A DNA stretch of 64,000 nucleotides from NCBI RefSeq assembly GCF_003614975.1, contig NZ_QZWI01000001.1, positions 682,001 through 746,000 of the forward strand. Reading direction: 5' to 3'. Made by a program: the position numbers and the translations under genes. The notes under the pieces are model-generated. The model was not told the DNA's origin. It ran no database searches and was given only the letters and a program-made list of their open reading frames with translations. This document shows, in pieces, positions 37,977 to 48,105 of this stretch; positions within the stretch are counted from its first letter, which is position 1, and every line of letters begins with the position of its first letter. The stretch is from Rahnella bruchi (GTDB taxonomy: Bacteria > Pseudomonadota > Gammaproteobacteria > Enterobacterales > Enterobacteriaceae).

Positions 37977-38162
37977 ATGGAGTGGATCAAAGATTACTGG
38001 TGGATCGTTCTGATCATACTGGTCGGGATGTTTATCAGCGGGATCAAAGAGCTGAACCGCGTTGATGTGAAGAAATTTTTGAAAGACAAACCAGAGATCC
38101 CCCCGCACCGCGACAACAATGCGGAATGGGATAACGATGACGACTGGCCTAAGAAAAAGTAA
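37977..38162 (+). CDS. ypfN: YpfN, UPF0370 small membrane protein
   Basis: A 61-residue protein with one N-terminal membrane helix ([16 protein letters not shown]) and an acidic cytoplasmic tail ending [10 protein letters not shown], matching YpfN in sequence and in its position after dapE. AAGGAG lies seven bases before the ATG. Function is unknown. Confidence 0.93.
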   Translation: MEWIKDYWWIVLIILVGMFISGIKELNRVDVKKFLKDKPEIPPHRDNNAEWDNDDDWPKKK

Positions 38163-38292
38163 GCCCGACCTGTCCTGTAAAATCTCCTAATCAGTATTAG
38201 TCGGCGGAAAATGTAGCGATTCTCCGCCGATTGACTTTCTCCCCTGCCGGTAACATGCAACGTGAAACCGATGTACGGAGAGAACAAGTCCT

Positions 38293-39573
38293 TTGCAAAC
38301 ACTACCTATTTCCCACCCCGATCAGGCTGCGTCTGAGAATTTCGACGCCACACAATTTCTGGGGCTGGCTCCGTTTTTACGTATGAGCATCGCCGGTGAT
38401 GAATGCACTGACATCGCACAGGAGCTGGTGACACGCGCGCAGCAAAACCCCGATGACGCCGTACTGTGGATGAACCTTTCCACCGTCATGCTGTGCCTGC
38501 AACGCACCGAACTCGGCCTGACGATTCAGGAACAGGCGCTGGCCATGCAGCAGGTTTATACCCTTCATGCCGCGCAGCAACCGGCAAAACTGCGCCTGCT
38601 GATGCTGATGGTGCCCGGTACGTTGTCTGCTAACGTGCCACTCGACTGTCTGCTGGAAAACAGCGATATCGAGCTGATTTATTACTACATTACTCCCGAA
38701 GCGCCGTTTGAAGCGCCGATCCCGGAGCATGATTTACTGATGGTCGGTATCAGCGCCACCACCGAAAACCTGTTCCTGTTAGAGCAGCTGGAAAGTATCA
38801 CCCGCCAGTGGCCGGTGCCGGTGATCAATGCGCCGCAACATATCCCCAGCTCCGAGCGACATAACGCCAGCACGCTGTTGCAGAATCAGACGGGATTAAC
38901 CATTGCGCAGGCGCATCCGGTGACGTTTTCCGTACTTTCGGCAGTAGCAGAAGGCAAAATCGCCCTGAGCAGCGCCCTGCCCGGCAGCGATTTTCCGGTG
39001 ATCCTGCGCCCTGCCGGTTCACACGGCGGTCACGGTCTGGAAAAAGTCACCCGTCAGGAAGAGCTGGAAAGTTATCTGACCCGCGTGCAGGTGGAAGATT
39101 ATTTCCTGTCGCAGTTCATCGATTACAGCAATGCCGATGGCCAGTTCCGCAAATACCGTATTTCGCTGATCGACGGCGTGCCATATGCCTGTCATATGGC
39201 GATTTCGTCACACTGGATGGTGCATTACGTCAACGCGAATATGTATGAAGATCAGAAAAAACGCGAAGAAGAAGCCGAATTCCTGAATAACTTTCACGAA
39301 TTCGTTGCCCGTCATCAGCAGGCGCTGAAGGCCATTTTTGAGACCACCCGGCTCGATTATCTGGGCATCGATTGCAGCGAAACCCCCGACGGCAGTTTGC
39401 TGGTCTTTGAAATCGATCCGGCCATGGTTGTACACGCCATGGATCTGGAAGTGATGTTCCCGCACAAGCAAATCCCTATGAATAAAGTTAAAACAGCATG
39501 CCGCGAGTTGCTGTTATCCCGTGCTTTTGCGCACAGCGGTGCATCGGCTGATGCGCCAGAAGGAAAAAAATAA
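38293..39573 (+). CDS. ATP-grasp ligase with N-terminal TPR-like region
   Basis: A 426-residue protein. Residues ~40-100 are helical with TPR-like spacing, the middle is a pre-ATP-grasp segment, and the C-terminal half is a RimK/glutathione-synthetase type ATP-grasp domain: PVILRPAGSHGGHGLEKV is the ATP-binding strand and loop, and LLVFEIDPAMVVHAMD carries the metal-binding acidic residues. These enzymes join a carboxylate to an amine with ATP. The likely start is TTG at 38293; GGAG is 12 bases upstream, rather far, and the next ATG (38382) would remove conserved-looking sequence. It is two bases from a serC-like gene, so ligase and transaminase probably share a pathway; the product is unknown to me. 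Confidence 0.78.
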   Translation: MQTLPISHPDQAASENFDATQFLGLAPFLRMSIAGDECTDIAQELVTRAQQNPDDAVLWMNLSTVMLCLQRTELGLTIQEQALAMQQVYTLHAAQQPAKLRLLMLMVPGTLSANVPLDCLLENSDIELIYYYITPEAPFEAPIPEHDLLMVGISATTENLFLLEQLESITRQWPVPVINAPQHIPSSERHNASTLLQNQTGLTIAQAHPVTFSVLSAVAEGKIALSSALPGSDFPVILRPAGSHGGHGLEKVTRQEELESYLTRVQVEDYFLSQFIDYSNADGQFRKYRISLIDGVPYACHMAISSHWMVHYVNANMYEDQKKREEEAEFLNNFHEFVARHQQALKAIFETTRLDYLGIDCSETPDGSLLVFEIDPAMVVHAMDLEVMFPHKQIPMNKVKTACRELLLSRAFAHSGASADAPEGKK

Positions 39574-39575
39574 TC

Positions 39576-40676
39576 ATGATTTCACGTAACGCTCTGAATT
39601 TCTCCGGTGGTCCCGGCGCATTACCGGAAACGGTACTCGCGCAGGTTGAAGCCGCAATTAAAGAAGTCCCGGAAATGGGTCTGTCGATCCTCGGTATCAG
39701 CCACCGCTCTGACTGGTTTGCTTCCGTTGTCGAAGAAACCGAAAACAACATCCGCACGCTGCTTGGCCTGTCGAAAGATTTCCACATTCTGTTCCTGCAG
39801 GGCGGCGCGACGCAGCAATTCTCGATGGTGCCGATGACGCTGCTGCGTGGTCAGAAACATGCGGCGGAATACCTGGATACCGGCTACTGGAGCAGTAAAG
39901 TAGTAACCGAAGCGCGTCGCGAGGGGCCGGTGAAAGTGCTGTGGAGCGGCGAATCTTGCGGCTTCAACCGCCTTCCAGCGGATGAGGAACTGGAGTTTTC
40001 TCCGGACGCACCTTATCTGCATTACGTTTCCAACGAAACGGTAGAAGGATTGCAGTTCCAGCGCGTTCTCGGCCGCGACGATGTACCGCGCGTCTGCGAT
40101 ATGTCCTCTGATTTCCTGTCTAAACCCTGCGATGCCAATAAATTCTCAGTGATTTACGCCCATGCCCAGAAAAACATCGGCCCGGCTGGCGTCACTATCG
40201 TACTGGTGCATGACACCGTGGTGAAAGCATCGCCTGATGAATTGCCATCGTTTCTGAATTACCGTCGTCAGGTGGAATCCCATTCCAATCTCAATACCCC
40301 GCCGGTATTTGCGATTTATGTGGTGCTGCTGGTCACACGCTGGCTGCTCAATGACGTCGGTGGCCTGGAGAATATGGAACAGACCAACCGCCACAAAGCG
40401 GAACTGCTGTACGCAATGCTTGATAACAGCGACGGTTTCTACAACGGCTGGAGCAGCAAAGCGGACCGTTCACAAATGAACGTGGCGTTCAAACTGCCGG
40501 ATGAAGTGCTGGAGAAGAAATTCCTGGCAGAAAGCCATGAAGCCGGTTTCTCGGGTCTGTCGGGTCACCGCGCCATTGGCGGTATCCGTGCGTCTATCTA
40601 CAACGCATTGTCGCTGCCGGCAGCAGAAAAGCTGACTAACTTCATGGATGATTTCATGCGGAAAAACCGCAAATAA
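39576..40676 (+). CDS. Phosphoserine aminotransferase-like PLP enzyme (SerC family)
   Basis: A 366-residue class V aminotransferase. The N-terminus LNFSGGPGALPETVL, LQGGATQQFSMVPMTLL and AHAQKNIGPAG with the PLP-binding Lys are SerC hallmarks. SerC makes 3-phosphoserine (and 4-phosphohydroxythreonine for PLP synthesis). In enterobacteria the housekeeping serC normally lies before aroA; this one follows an ATP-grasp gene with a 2-base gap, so it may be a paralogue dedicated to the ligase pathway. Whether another serC exists cannot be seen here, so I leave the symbol empty. Confidence 0.85.
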   Translation: MISRNALNFSGGPGALPETVLAQVEAAIKEVPEMGLSILGISHRSDWFASVVEETENNIRTLLGLSKDFHILFLQGGATQQFSMVPMTLLRGQKHAAEYLDTGYWSSKVVTEARREGPVKVLWSGESCGFNRLPADEELEFSPDAPYLHYVSNETVEGLQFQRVLGRDDVPRVCDMSSDFLSKPCDANKFSVIYAHAQKNIGPAGVTIVLVHDTVVKASPDELPSFLNYRRQVESHSNLNTPPVFAIYVVLLVTRWLLNDVGGLENMEQTNRHKAELLYAMLDNSDGFYNGWSSKADRSQMNVAFKLPDEVLEKKFLAESHEAGFSGLSGHRAIGGIRASIYNALSLPAAEKLTNFMDDFMRKNRK

Positions 40677-40705
40677 TTACCGGCTGTCAGAGAAAAACAG
40701 AGAGT

Positions 40706-40742
40706 AAAAGCCCCCGATTGTCAGACTGCCGGGGGCTTTTTT
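40706..40742. terminator. Bidirectional terminator after the serC-like gene
   Basis: AAAAGCCCCCG and CGGGGGCTTTTTT arms around a 13-base loop between convergent genes. Confidence 0.93.
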
Positions 40743-40762
40743 ATGAGAGATGCGCGGTAAAA

Positions 40763-41413
40763 TCAGTTCTGATGTGATTCAGGCTCGTAGTTTTTCAGAT
40801 GCGCAATGGCGGTGTTGATCATGTGCGAATCCAGCCCGTGTCCCATACCTGCCTGAAGATCCAGAGTACAGTCGCAGCCCAGCGTTTTCAGGCGCTCCGC
40901 CGCACTTTTCGACTGGAACGGATTGATCACCGGATCCTGATCGCCATGAATGAAATGCACCACCGTACCGGCAGCAATCGGTTTTTCCGGAAGTGAAGAA
41001 AAACGTCCGCTGAAGGCGACAATGCGCGACGCCAGATGCTCTTCTACTTTCGTCGATTCCAGCGCCATGATGGTGCCCTGAGAGAAGCCCACCAACGTGG
41101 TATGTTTCGGGGTGATACCGGTTTTCTGCTGCCAGTCGCGGATAATCTGCACGAAGGCCGGCATCGCAGCATCCACGCGCGGCTGACGGTTTTGCTCTGT
41201 CACACCCTGCACGGAGAACCACTGGAAGCCGCGGCCAAAATCACAAATATCCGGACTGCCGACGCTGATCACCTGCGCCCGCGGGAATGAAACAGCGAAA
41301 AACTTACCGATTTCGCCCATGGAAATCGGGTTATCACCCACGCCATGAAATAATAGAATCAGCTGGTCAGCGCTTTCTTCCGGCTGCTGGACGATAATCT
41401 GTTCTGAGCTCAT
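40763..41413 (-). CDS. ypfH: YpfH esterase
   Basis: A 216-residue alpha/beta hydrolase of the carboxylesterase/phospholipase family. The nucleophile motif is GFSQG, the oxyanion region LLFHGVGDNP is near the N-terminus, and the catalytic Asp (HGDQDPV) and His (GMGHGLD) follow in order. The E. coli homologue has carboxylesterase activity on short acyl esters. Position next to tmcA is conserved. Confidence 0.92.
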   Translation of the reverse strand: MSSEQIIVQQPEESADQLILLFHGVGDNPISMGEIGKFFAVSFPRAQVISVGSPDICDFGRGFQWFSVQGVTEQNRQPRVDAAMPAFVQIIRDWQQKTGITPKHTTLVGFSQGTIMALESTKVEEHLASRIVAFSGRFSSLPEKPIAAGTVVHFIHGDQDPVINPFQSKSAAERLKTLGCDCTLDLQAGMGHGLDSHMINTAIAHLKNYEPESHQN

Positions 41414-41547
41414 TGCTGTCTCCCGACGTAAGTTGCCATTGTAAGTTCCTGATCTAAATTAATGATGTCACTATACGCCGCCTGCCGGTCAGTGAAATTG
41501 GGATTTATTGAACGAGTCTTTCCATTTTTTACAACGAAACCGCTGAT

Positions 41548-43542
41548 TTATTCCGCAGCCCCTGCGTCTCTCAGCGCCTGTTGTGCTTCCTGACGCCAGT
41601 GGCTCAGCAGGGCTTTGCGGCCGGAAAGCTTGAGCACCACGACAATTTCCGCCACGCTCTCTCCCCGTTGCAAATGAGCACGCAGCCCGGTCAGCGGCAA
41701 AGCGCTGTGTAAGAGAAGGCGGTTGAGCGCCGGTAAACTGCTTTCCAGCGGACGATGAGCAAAGGCAAATCCGTTCAGTTCGCGCCAGTCTGCGTCATCA
41801 GGCTGTGTATCTGCCGCGCTGTTTAACGGCAATTCCAGCGCCATCTGCGGTGCCAGCCAGCGCCAGTCGCGGTTAAGCTGATGCCAGGCCTTATCCGCCA
41901 GCGCACGTCCTGCCGCACTGAGCGGTAATATCGCCATCGCGGCATAACATCCGCTGCTGGCTTCTTTTTGTGTACTGATCCGCGCCAGCCGGAATCCGGC
42001 CTGCTGCCATAATGACGCCAGATCTGAAGTGTAGCCAAAACTCACCGACAGAAAATCCAGCCCCGCCTGCTGCGCACACTGTTTTTGTTCCGCCAGCAAA
42101 TCGAGGGCGATGCCCTGACGGCGAAACGCGGGATGTACCGCAATCCGGCTGACGCGCCGTGAACGTAATACGGCGGCTTCGGGGAAACCTGCGTGTGCCG
42201 CCAGCGACTGCGCCACCAGATTACCGCGCGGACGCCGCCTGCCTGCCCAGACTTCCTGCGCCAGTTCAGCGCTCAGTCCGCCCTCATCCACCAGCCATAG
42301 CGCGCCGGTCAGCGTATTTTTGATTCGTGACGCGCTGAAAGTCATGCCCGGTGCATCCAGCAGACGGCGTAAATCCAGCGGTGAGGTGCGGTAATGCGCG
42401 CTGGTCAGCAGACCGTAGAAATCTTCTAAAAGCGCCGGTTCCGTCAGCCAGTCGTCGGCCTGAACCGGGAATATTTCTGATGCGCCGCCCGTCGCATCGG
42501 CATCCGGCAGATGCTCATCAAACAGCAATAAATCGCTGATGAACGGCTCGAGCGGATCGGCGGATGACCAGCGGATCGGAGCTTTCAGACGCAGATCCTG
42601 CCACTGCGGCAACGACGCACAGAATTTGAGTAAGAATCCGCGCCCGGTGCCTTCGTAACCCTGCACCGTGGTGGTCAGTAAAACACGCACAAATGCCGCA
42701 ATCAGTTCTGACAGCATCGGCGTCGGAATTGCCGCCGCTTCATCGATAATCAGCCAGTCAGCGTCAGTCACCGCGCCTTCGCGACATAACGAAAGCAACG
42801 CATCCGGCGCGATAAATCGGGCCGGCTCTGTCTGCTGATTAAGGATTTGACTGGCTGAGGCTTTACCCGGTGCGGTCACAAGGCAAATACCCGGCCATTG
42901 TAAAGTGAGCATGCCCGCGAGAGTCGATTTCCCCCGGCCACGCGGCGCCGTCAACACCCAGACGCCGGATGTGGCCTGCATCAGTTGCTGTAAAATTTGC
43001 TGCTGCGCGGGCGTAGGCTGGCCGTCGGGTACCTGCCAGTCGGGTGCAGCTGGCAGCGGCGCGAGTTCAAAAGGCTGTCCCTGACGCCATACCGTAATGC
43101 TGCGATCTTGTACGAGCAAAGACTGAAAACGTTGAATAAAACGAGGAGCCGGAATGGCCTGCGGCTGTTCGCTCCAGCGCAGGCTGTCGGCGTCGGGGCT
43201 TTCTGCCCACTGGTTCCATTGCGGTACCAGTAAAATCAGCCAGCTTCCGGCTTTCAGCGTGCCGGAGAATGCCGCCAGCGCCTCCGCATTCAGGCCGTAG
43301 CGTGCATCAAACACGCCATGCAGAATGTCTTGTCCGAGCAACGTATGCGCCGCTGTGGCCGAACAGGCATTCACGTTATCCGGCGGTGAATCACTCAGCC
43401 ACAGCCAGTCCCCCGCCTGCCCGTCGATGAACTGCACCACCTGAACGGCAGACCAGCGGGCCTCGCCGCTGATAACCAGTAACCGGCGCACGCCTTGCTT
43501 TTGCATCTGCTGTTGCAGGCTGTTTTTCAGCACGATATCCAT
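41548..43542 (-). CDS. tmcA: tRNA(Met) cytidine acetyltransferase
   Basis: A 664-residue enzyme that makes N4-acetylcytidine at the wobble base of elongator tRNA-Met, using ATP and acetyl-CoA. Domain order is an N-terminal DUF1726-like part, an RNA helicase-type ATPase with Walker A PRGRGKST and Walker B-like DEAA, and a GNAT acetyltransferase segment (SRIAVHPAFRRQGIALDLL). Length and order match E. coli TmcA. It follows the DUF441 gene by five bases and is probably co-transcribed with it. Confidence 0.95.
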   Translation of the reverse strand: MDIVLKNSLQQQMQKQGVRRLLVISGEARWSAVQVVQFIDGQAGDWLWLSDSPPDNVNACSATAAHTLLGQDILHGVFDARYGLNAEALAAFSGTLKAGSWLILLVPQWNQWAESPDADSLRWSEQPQAIPAPRFIQRFQSLLVQDRSITVWRQGQPFELAPLPAAPDWQVPDGQPTPAQQQILQQLMQATSGVWVLTAPRGRGKSTLAGMLTLQWPGICLVTAPGKASASQILNQQTEPARFIAPDALLSLCREGAVTDADWLIIDEAAAIPTPMLSELIAAFVRVLLTTTVQGYEGTGRGFLLKFCASLPQWQDLRLKAPIRWSSADPLEPFISDLLLFDEHLPDADATGGASEIFPVQADDWLTEPALLEDFYGLLTSAHYRTSPLDLRRLLDAPGMTFSASRIKNTLTGALWLVDEGGLSAELAQEVWAGRRRPRGNLVAQSLAAHAGFPEAAVLRSRRVSRIAVHPAFRRQGIALDLLAEQKQCAQQAGLDFLSVSFGYTSDLASLWQQAGFRLARISTQKEASSGCYAAMAILPLSAAGRALADKAWHQLNRDWRWLAPQMALELPLNSAADTQPDDADWRELNGFAFAHRPLESSLPALNRLLLHSALPLTGLRAHLQRGESVAEIVVVLKLSGRKALLSHWRQEAQQALRDAGAAE

Positions 43543-43547
43543 TGCCG

Positions 43548-44000
43548 TCAGGTTTTACCGACAATCATCGATAACAGACCGGCGGCGATCAGCGGCCCGA
43601 CCGGCACACCTTTGAACATCGCCACACCCAGCACGGTGCCCACCAGTAAACCCGCCACCAGATGCGGCTGCGTGCCCATCAGCGTCAGACCACGCCCGCC
43701 AAGCCAGGACACCAGAACGCCGACCAGAATGGCGACAATGGATTTCCAGTGGAAGAATGAATGCATCACGGTGCTGGCGCTGATTTTTCCGCTGGCAATC
43801 GGTGCCATCACGCCAATGGTCAGAATAATAATGCCGATGGTCAGGCCGTATTTTTCAATCCACGGGAAAAAGTTGTTCAGCGGCGTAATCCGCACGGTAA
43901 GAAGGAAGAACATTGCGATGGTGACGGCGCTGTTATGGCTGATGATGCCCAGACCGGCGAAGACGAGTAAAATCAAAAGGGTTGGATCGAGAAAAGCCAT
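43548..44000 (-). CDS. DUF441 (YeaL-like) membrane protein
   Basis: A 150-residue, very hydrophobic protein with four to five predicted membrane helices and the DUF441 N-terminus [19 protein letters not shown]. coli has its homologue (yeaL) elsewhere; here it is coupled to tmcA with a 5-base gap. The function is unknown. Confidence 0.88.
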   Translation of the reverse strand: MAFLDPTLLILLVFAGLGIISHNSAVTIAMFFLLTVRITPLNNFFPWIEKYGLTIGIIILTIGVMAPIASGKISASTVMHSFFHWKSIVAILVGVLVSWLGGRGLTLMGTQPHLVAGLLVGTVLGVAMFKGVPVGPLIAAGLLSMIVGKT

Positions 44001-44114
44001 GGCAATCCCAGCGGTTCAACATGAGGAAAAAAGAGAGGCTCACGGAGCCCCCCTGGATCGGTCATTGATTATTGAACAGTTTTTACCGGCAGACCAGAGC
44101 TTATTGCCCCTAAA

Positions 44115-44993
44115 TCAGCGACTGGCGAAGGTGTTGCACTGATCAGGATTACCGGTATCAAATCCGCGCTTGAACCAGGTATAACGCTGCTCGGACGTTC
44201 CGTGAGTGAAGCTGTCCGGCACAACGCGCCCCTGACTCTGCTGCTGTAAGCGGTCATCGCCGATGGCACGCGCAGCATCCAGCGCTTCTTTCAGGTCGCC
44301 TTCTTCCAGAACTTTCTGCTGCTGCATGGCGTGTCCCCAGACACCGGCGTAACAGTCAGCCTGCAATTCCATTTTCACCGACAGCTGATTCACCACAGTC
44401 TGCGATGCACCCTGCTGCATCTGGCGGACTTTACGTTCGGTACCCAGTAAATTCTGCACATGGTGGCCGACTTCGTGCGCCACAACATACCCCTGCGCAA
44501 AATCACCGCCTGCGCCGAGTTTGTTTTGTAATTCCTGATAGAAAGACAAATCGATATACACCGTGCTGTCCGCCGGGCAATAGAACGGGCCCATTACGGA
44601 CTGCCCGGTACCGCAGCCGGTACGGGTTGCCCCGCGATACATCACCAGTTTCGGCTCACGATAAGTCATGCCCTGTTTCTGGAAAATTTCTTTCCAGGTG
44701 TCTTCCGTCGAGGCGAGGATCACCGAGGTGAATTTAGCCTGTTCATCATCTTTCGGACTGATCGATTGCGACTGTGTCTGTTGCTGCATACCGCCGGACT
44801 GCCCGCCGTCAATCAGCGGAGACAGGTCGATGCCGTAATAACCGGCAACCAACACCACAATAATGATCACAATACCGCTTTTGCCGCGAATAGGCAGGCG
44901 CATTCCTCCGCCACCCAAACCGCCGCCGCCGTTAGATCCCTGTCCGCGTCTGTCTTCTACATTGTCGCTTTCGCGACGCCCTTGCCAACGCAT
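44115..44993 (-). CDS. ypfJ: YpfJ neutral zinc metallopeptidase-like protein
   Basis: A 292-residue protein of the YpfJ/KPN_02809 family. A Gly-rich cytoplasmic N-terminus ([17 protein letters not shown]) leads to one membrane helix ([15 protein letters not shown]) and a periplasmic domain with the zinc motif HEVGHH and a downstream QADCYAGVW segment supplying the third ligand. The start at 44993 has GGAGG upstream; an in-frame start at 45032 is less likely. No activity is established for the family as far as I know. Confidence 0.9.
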   Translation of the reverse strand: MRWQGRRESDNVEDRRGQGSNGGGGLGGGGMRLPIRGKSGIVIIIVVLVAGYYGIDLSPLIDGGQSGGMQQQTQSQSISPKDDEQAKFTSVILASTEDTWKEIFQKQGMTYREPKLVMYRGATRTGCGTGQSVMGPFYCPADSTVYIDLSFYQELQNKLGAGGDFAQGYVVAHEVGHHVQNLLGTERKVRQMQQGASQTVVNQLSVKMELQADCYAGVWGHAMQQQKVLEEGDLKEALDAARAIGDDRLQQQSQGRVVPDSFTHGTSEQRYTWFKRGFDTGNPDQCNTFASR

Positions 44994-45132
44994 AATCCAC
45001 CTCCAGACTGTTTTTTTAAGACTAGCCAGCACATGCAGTTAATACCATCTGCGAAAGGAGGTAATTTTAGGGGGCGGGGAATTAAATGAAAGAAAACAGT
45101 TTGAAAAGAGGAAAATTAAAAGCACGAAAGAG

Positions 45133-45160
45133 AACGGGTGACAGAGGCCATCACCCGTTT
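45133..45160 (-). terminator. Hairpin downstream of purC
   Basis: ACGGGTGA and TCACCCGT arms around a 10-base loop, followed on the minus strand by an interrupted T-rich stretch; likely the purC terminator. Confidence 0.6.
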
Positions 45161-45212
45161 AGAGTAAACCGCGTAAACGATTGCGCAGTCCGGCTAAAAA
45201 AAGTTACTTCAC

Positions 45213-45926
45213 TTAGTCCAGTTTTACGCCGATACGGTGAGCCACTTCTTCATAAGCTTCGATCAGGCCACCGAGGCTCTGGCGATAACGGTCTTTGTCC
45301 ATCTTGTTCAGGGTTTCTTTATCCCAAAGGCGGCTGCCGTCTGGAGAGAATTCATCACCCAGCACCACTTCTCCGTTGAACAGACCGAATTCCAGTTTGA
45401 AGTCGACCAGGATCAGACCTGCATCATCAAACAATTTGCTCAGCACGTCGTTGGCTTTGTAGCTCAGCTCTTTCATGCGCGCGAGATTTTCTTCGTTCAC
45501 CCAGCCAAACGTCTTACAGTAAGATTCGTTGACCATCGGATCGTGCATCGCATCGTTTTTCAGGAACAGATCGAACAATGGCGGATTAAGTTCCAGACCT
45601 TCTTCAATGCCCAGACGCTTTACCAGCGAACCAGCAGCACGGTTACGGATAACGCATTCAACCGGGACCATATCCAGTTTTTTCACCAGCACTTCAGTGT
45701 CAGACAACAGGCGTTCCATTTGAGTAGGAATACCGGCTTCTTCCAGCTTAGCCATGATGAAATGGTTAAATTTGTTGTTAACCATACCTTTACGGTCGAA
45801 CTGCTCAATACGCTGACCATCCAGTGCTGACGTATCGTTACGGAACTCCAGTACCAGAAGGTCCGGGTTTTCGGTGGTGTAGACGGTTTTCGCCTTGCCG
45901 CGATACAACTCAGCTAACTTTTGCAT
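45213..45926 (-). CDS. purC: SAICAR synthase
   Basis: A 237-residue phosphoribosylaminoimidazole-succinocarboxamide synthase (purine step joining CAIR and aspartate with ATP). Signatures include [10 protein letters not shown] at the N-terminus, [14 protein letters not shown] and [11 protein letters not shown] followed by [12 protein letters not shown]. Length equals E. coli PurC. It follows bamC after a terminator, with only about 55 bases between, so its promoter must lie in or near the 3' end of bamC. Confidence 0.97.
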   Translation of the reverse strand: MQKLAELYRGKAKTVYTTENPDLLVLEFRNDTSALDGQRIEQFDRKGMVNNKFNHFIMAKLEEAGIPTQMERLLSDTEVLVKKLDMVPVECVIRNRAAGSLVKRLGIEEGLELNPPLFDLFLKNDAMHDPMVNESYCKTFGWVNEENLARMKELSYKANDVLSKLFDDAGLILVDFKLEFGLFNGEVVLGDEFSPDGSRLWDKETLNKMDKDRYRQSLGGLIEAYEEVAHRIGVKLD

Positions 45927-45957
45927 CTTTACTTACTCCAGTGGAAAAAACAGATGT

Positions 45958-45978
45958 AAAAAGGGGCCGGAGCCCCTT
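45958..45978 (-). terminator. Terminator between bamC and purC
   Basis: On the minus strand AAGGGGC-tcc-GGCCCCTT is followed by TTTT, just after the bamC stop codon. Confidence 0.88.
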
Positions 45979-45982
45979 GGTA

Positions 45983-47062
45983 TTATTTTGCGCTGCTCTG
46001 GCTAAACGCGGCCTGCATGACCGCCACCATCGCGTCGTTCTGCGACTGGCTGAGAGCATGTCCTTTCGGATCAAGGAACTGCAAGCTACTACGGTTGTCG
46101 AGGTCGCCAACCTGAAGTTTGTAATCACCGGAGCTGAGGCCCGGATCTTTCGCACCCAGCGTCTGCCACGCATCGTCATTGAGCGGTTTGTATGTCACAG
46201 ACATTGTGCCTTGCGGACGGCTGCTGTCGGTCACTTTCATGCCTGCTTTCGCCAGGGCATTAGGCAGACGATCCCAGACGACACCGTAAGATTCACGGAC
46301 GATCAGCACCGGTAAGCCGGTATCATCAGCGCCACTCTGGACGTCGATTTCGCCTACGCGACGGTTATCGAGACGCGCCTGAGTATCCTGCTGCACTTTA
46401 TCCAGGTTCGCCGTGATGGCGTTCATCATCTGGCTGTTGTAACGCTGGATTTCAGCTGTCGCGGTCACCGCTTTATCTTGCTGTTTCAGCTCAAGCGTTT
46501 TCACGGTCAATGCCAGCTGATAGCTCTGCTGTTTCACGCTGATCTGATAACGGCCCTGATACTGGAAGTCTTCATCCGCACGATTCCAGTCAACGAAATC
46601 GGTGGAGAGCGTCTGGTTTGCGTCATCACGGCTGGCAATTTTGAATTTATTTTGCTCAACAGCTTTAACAACGTTGTTCCACAAGTCACGGTTTTGCGGC
46701 GTGTTTTCCAGCAGCACGGTACTGGTGTCGCCGGAGAACTGAGTCTGGGAGCCGTTCAGCAAGGCCAGCGGCTGGGCTGGTGGACGAATGTCGAGCTGTT
46801 TGCCCACAGCGCCTTGCATTGCGCCAGACTGAATATCATAAGTCCCGTTCTGCACAGGCAGGATCATGCCTGATGGTGCTTTCAGCTCATGCAGAGCTGG
46901 TGCATCCAGGTAGGCTTCATCACCGCTCACCTGGCGCTTGTAGCGCTGGTCGCTGGAACAGGCGGCCAGCAGCATAATCAGGGAAACACCCACGACTTTC
47001 GCTACGGCAGTCTTCTGCAATCGGGTCATCTGGAAACTATTCTTGTCAAATAAAGAGGCCAT
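45983..47062 (-). CDS. bamC: BamC outer-membrane assembly lipoprotein
   Basis: A 359-residue lipoprotein of the BAM complex that inserts outer-membrane proteins. The lipobox is LLAAC followed by [17 protein letters not shown], the conserved unstructured N-terminus that binds BamD; two helix-grip domains follow. The ATG at 47062 (AGGAAG upstream) is preferred. It lies directly after dapA with a 16-base gap, as in E. coli. Confidence 0.95.
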   Translation of the reverse strand: MASLFDKNSFQMTRLQKTAVAKVVGVSLIMLLAACSSDQRYKRQVSGDEAYLDAPALHELKAPSGMILPVQNGTYDIQSGAMQGAVGKQLDIRPPAQPLALLNGSQTQFSGDTSTVLLENTPQNRDLWNNVVKAVEQNKFKIASRDDANQTLSTDFVDWNRADEDFQYQGRYQISVKQQSYQLALTVKTLELKQQDKAVTATAEIQRYNSQMMNAITANLDKVQQDTQARLDNRRVGEIDVQSGADDTGLPVLIVRESYGVVWDRLPNALAKAGMKVTDSSRPQGTMSVTYKPLNDDAWQTLGAKDPGLSSGDYKLQVGDLDNRSSLQFLDPKGHALSQSQNDAMVAVMQAAFSQSSAK

Positions 47063-47078
47063 CAAATCTTCCTAAGAG

Positions 47079-47960
47079 TTACAGCAAACCGGCGCTTTTT
47101 AATGCTTCTTCCACGACCGGACGGGCAGCATCTGTTAACGGCGTCATAGGCAGACGCATCGTATCGGTTGCCATCAAGCCCAGTGCCTTACAGGCCCATT
47201 TCACCGGGATTGGGTTTGCTTCTACAAACAAATTCTGATGCAAAGGCATCAGGCGCTGATTCAGGCGACGCGCCTCGGCAAAGTTGCCAAGAGCAGCCAG
47301 CTCACAAAGTTGTGCCATTTCACGGGCAGCGACGTTAGCAGTAACGGAAATAACGCCTTTGCCTCCGAGCTGCATAAAGTCCAGACCACTGGCGTCATCG
47401 CCGCTCAGCAGAATGAAATCTTCATCATCAACCAGCACTTGGATCTGGCTAACACGACTTAAGTTCCCTGTTGCCTCTTTAACAGCAACAATATTCTTCA
47501 ATTTTGCTAAACGCGCGATGGTCGGCGGCAGCATATCGCAGCCGGTACGTGAAGGCACATTGTAGAGAATTTGCGGCAGGGAGGTGTTTTCAGCGATAGC
47601 TTTAAAGTGCTGATACAGGCCTTCCTGGGTCGGACGGTTGTAATAAGGGGTGACTGTCAGACAGCCAACAACGCCACTATTTTCAAAACGTTGCGTAAGA
47701 GAAATCGCCTCAGCGGTGGCATTTGCACCTGTGCCTGCGATCACCGGAATGCGACCATCGGCCAGCTCCAGTGTTTGTAAGACCACGTCTCCGTGCTCAT
47801 CGTGGCTCAGCGTTGCCGACTCGCCGGTTGTACCAACGGAAACGATCGCCGCAGTACCACTGGACACATGATAATCAATCAGTTTTTTCAGACTTGCGCG
47901 ATCGACGGCACCTTTGGTGTCCATCGGCGTAACCAGTGCAACAATACTTCCCGTAAACAT
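47079..47960 (-). CDS. dapA: 4-hydroxy-tetrahydrodipicolinate synthase
   Basis: A 293-residue TIM-barrel aldolase joining pyruvate and aspartate semialdehyde, the first committed step to DAP and lysine. Visible are [30 protein letters not shown] (Tyr, Arg) and the Schiff-base Lys in [10 protein letters not shown]. The start at 47960 ([13 protein letters not shown]) is the family start; an in-frame start at 47987 is rejected. Divergent from gcvR. Confidence 0.96.
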   Translation of the reverse strand: MFTGSIVALVTPMDTKGAVDRASLKKLIDYHVSSGTAAIVSVGTTGESATLSHDEHGDVVLQTLELADGRIPVIAGTGANATAEAISLTQRFENSGVVGCLTVTPYYNRPTQEGLYQHFKAIAENTSLPQILYNVPSRTGCDMLPPTIARLAKLKNIVAVKEATGNLSRVSQIQVLVDDEDFILLSGDDASGLDFMQLGGKGVISVTANVAAREMAQLCELAALGNFAEARRLNQRLMPLHQNLFVEANPIPVKWACKALGLMATDTMRLPMTPLTDAARPVVEEALKSAGLL

Positions 47961-48105
47961 TGACCTTCCCCTCCACAAACAGGTCACTCATGGTACTTTT
48001 GACACCACTGCAAAAGCAAGCAATCAACGAGCGGTAAGCGCTTGTCCGGCGGTTTTTTTTATGTTTACCTTGGGAATACTCCAAAGCACGACAGGAAGAC
48101 TCATT

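Noticed and set aside
43495-44142. + strand open frame (about 215 codons) opposite DUF441
   Set aside because: Antisense shadow of a real membrane-protein gene.
45237-45830. Long + strand open frame (about 197 codons) opposite purC
   Set aside because: It lies wholly antisense to a conserved housekeeping gene, has no ribosome site and encodes no recognisable domain.
47914-48105. Longer gcvR starting upstream inside the dapA region
   Set aside because: It would overlap the dapA start on the other strand and has no ribosome site; the TTG at 48106 with AGGAAG fits the family N-terminus.
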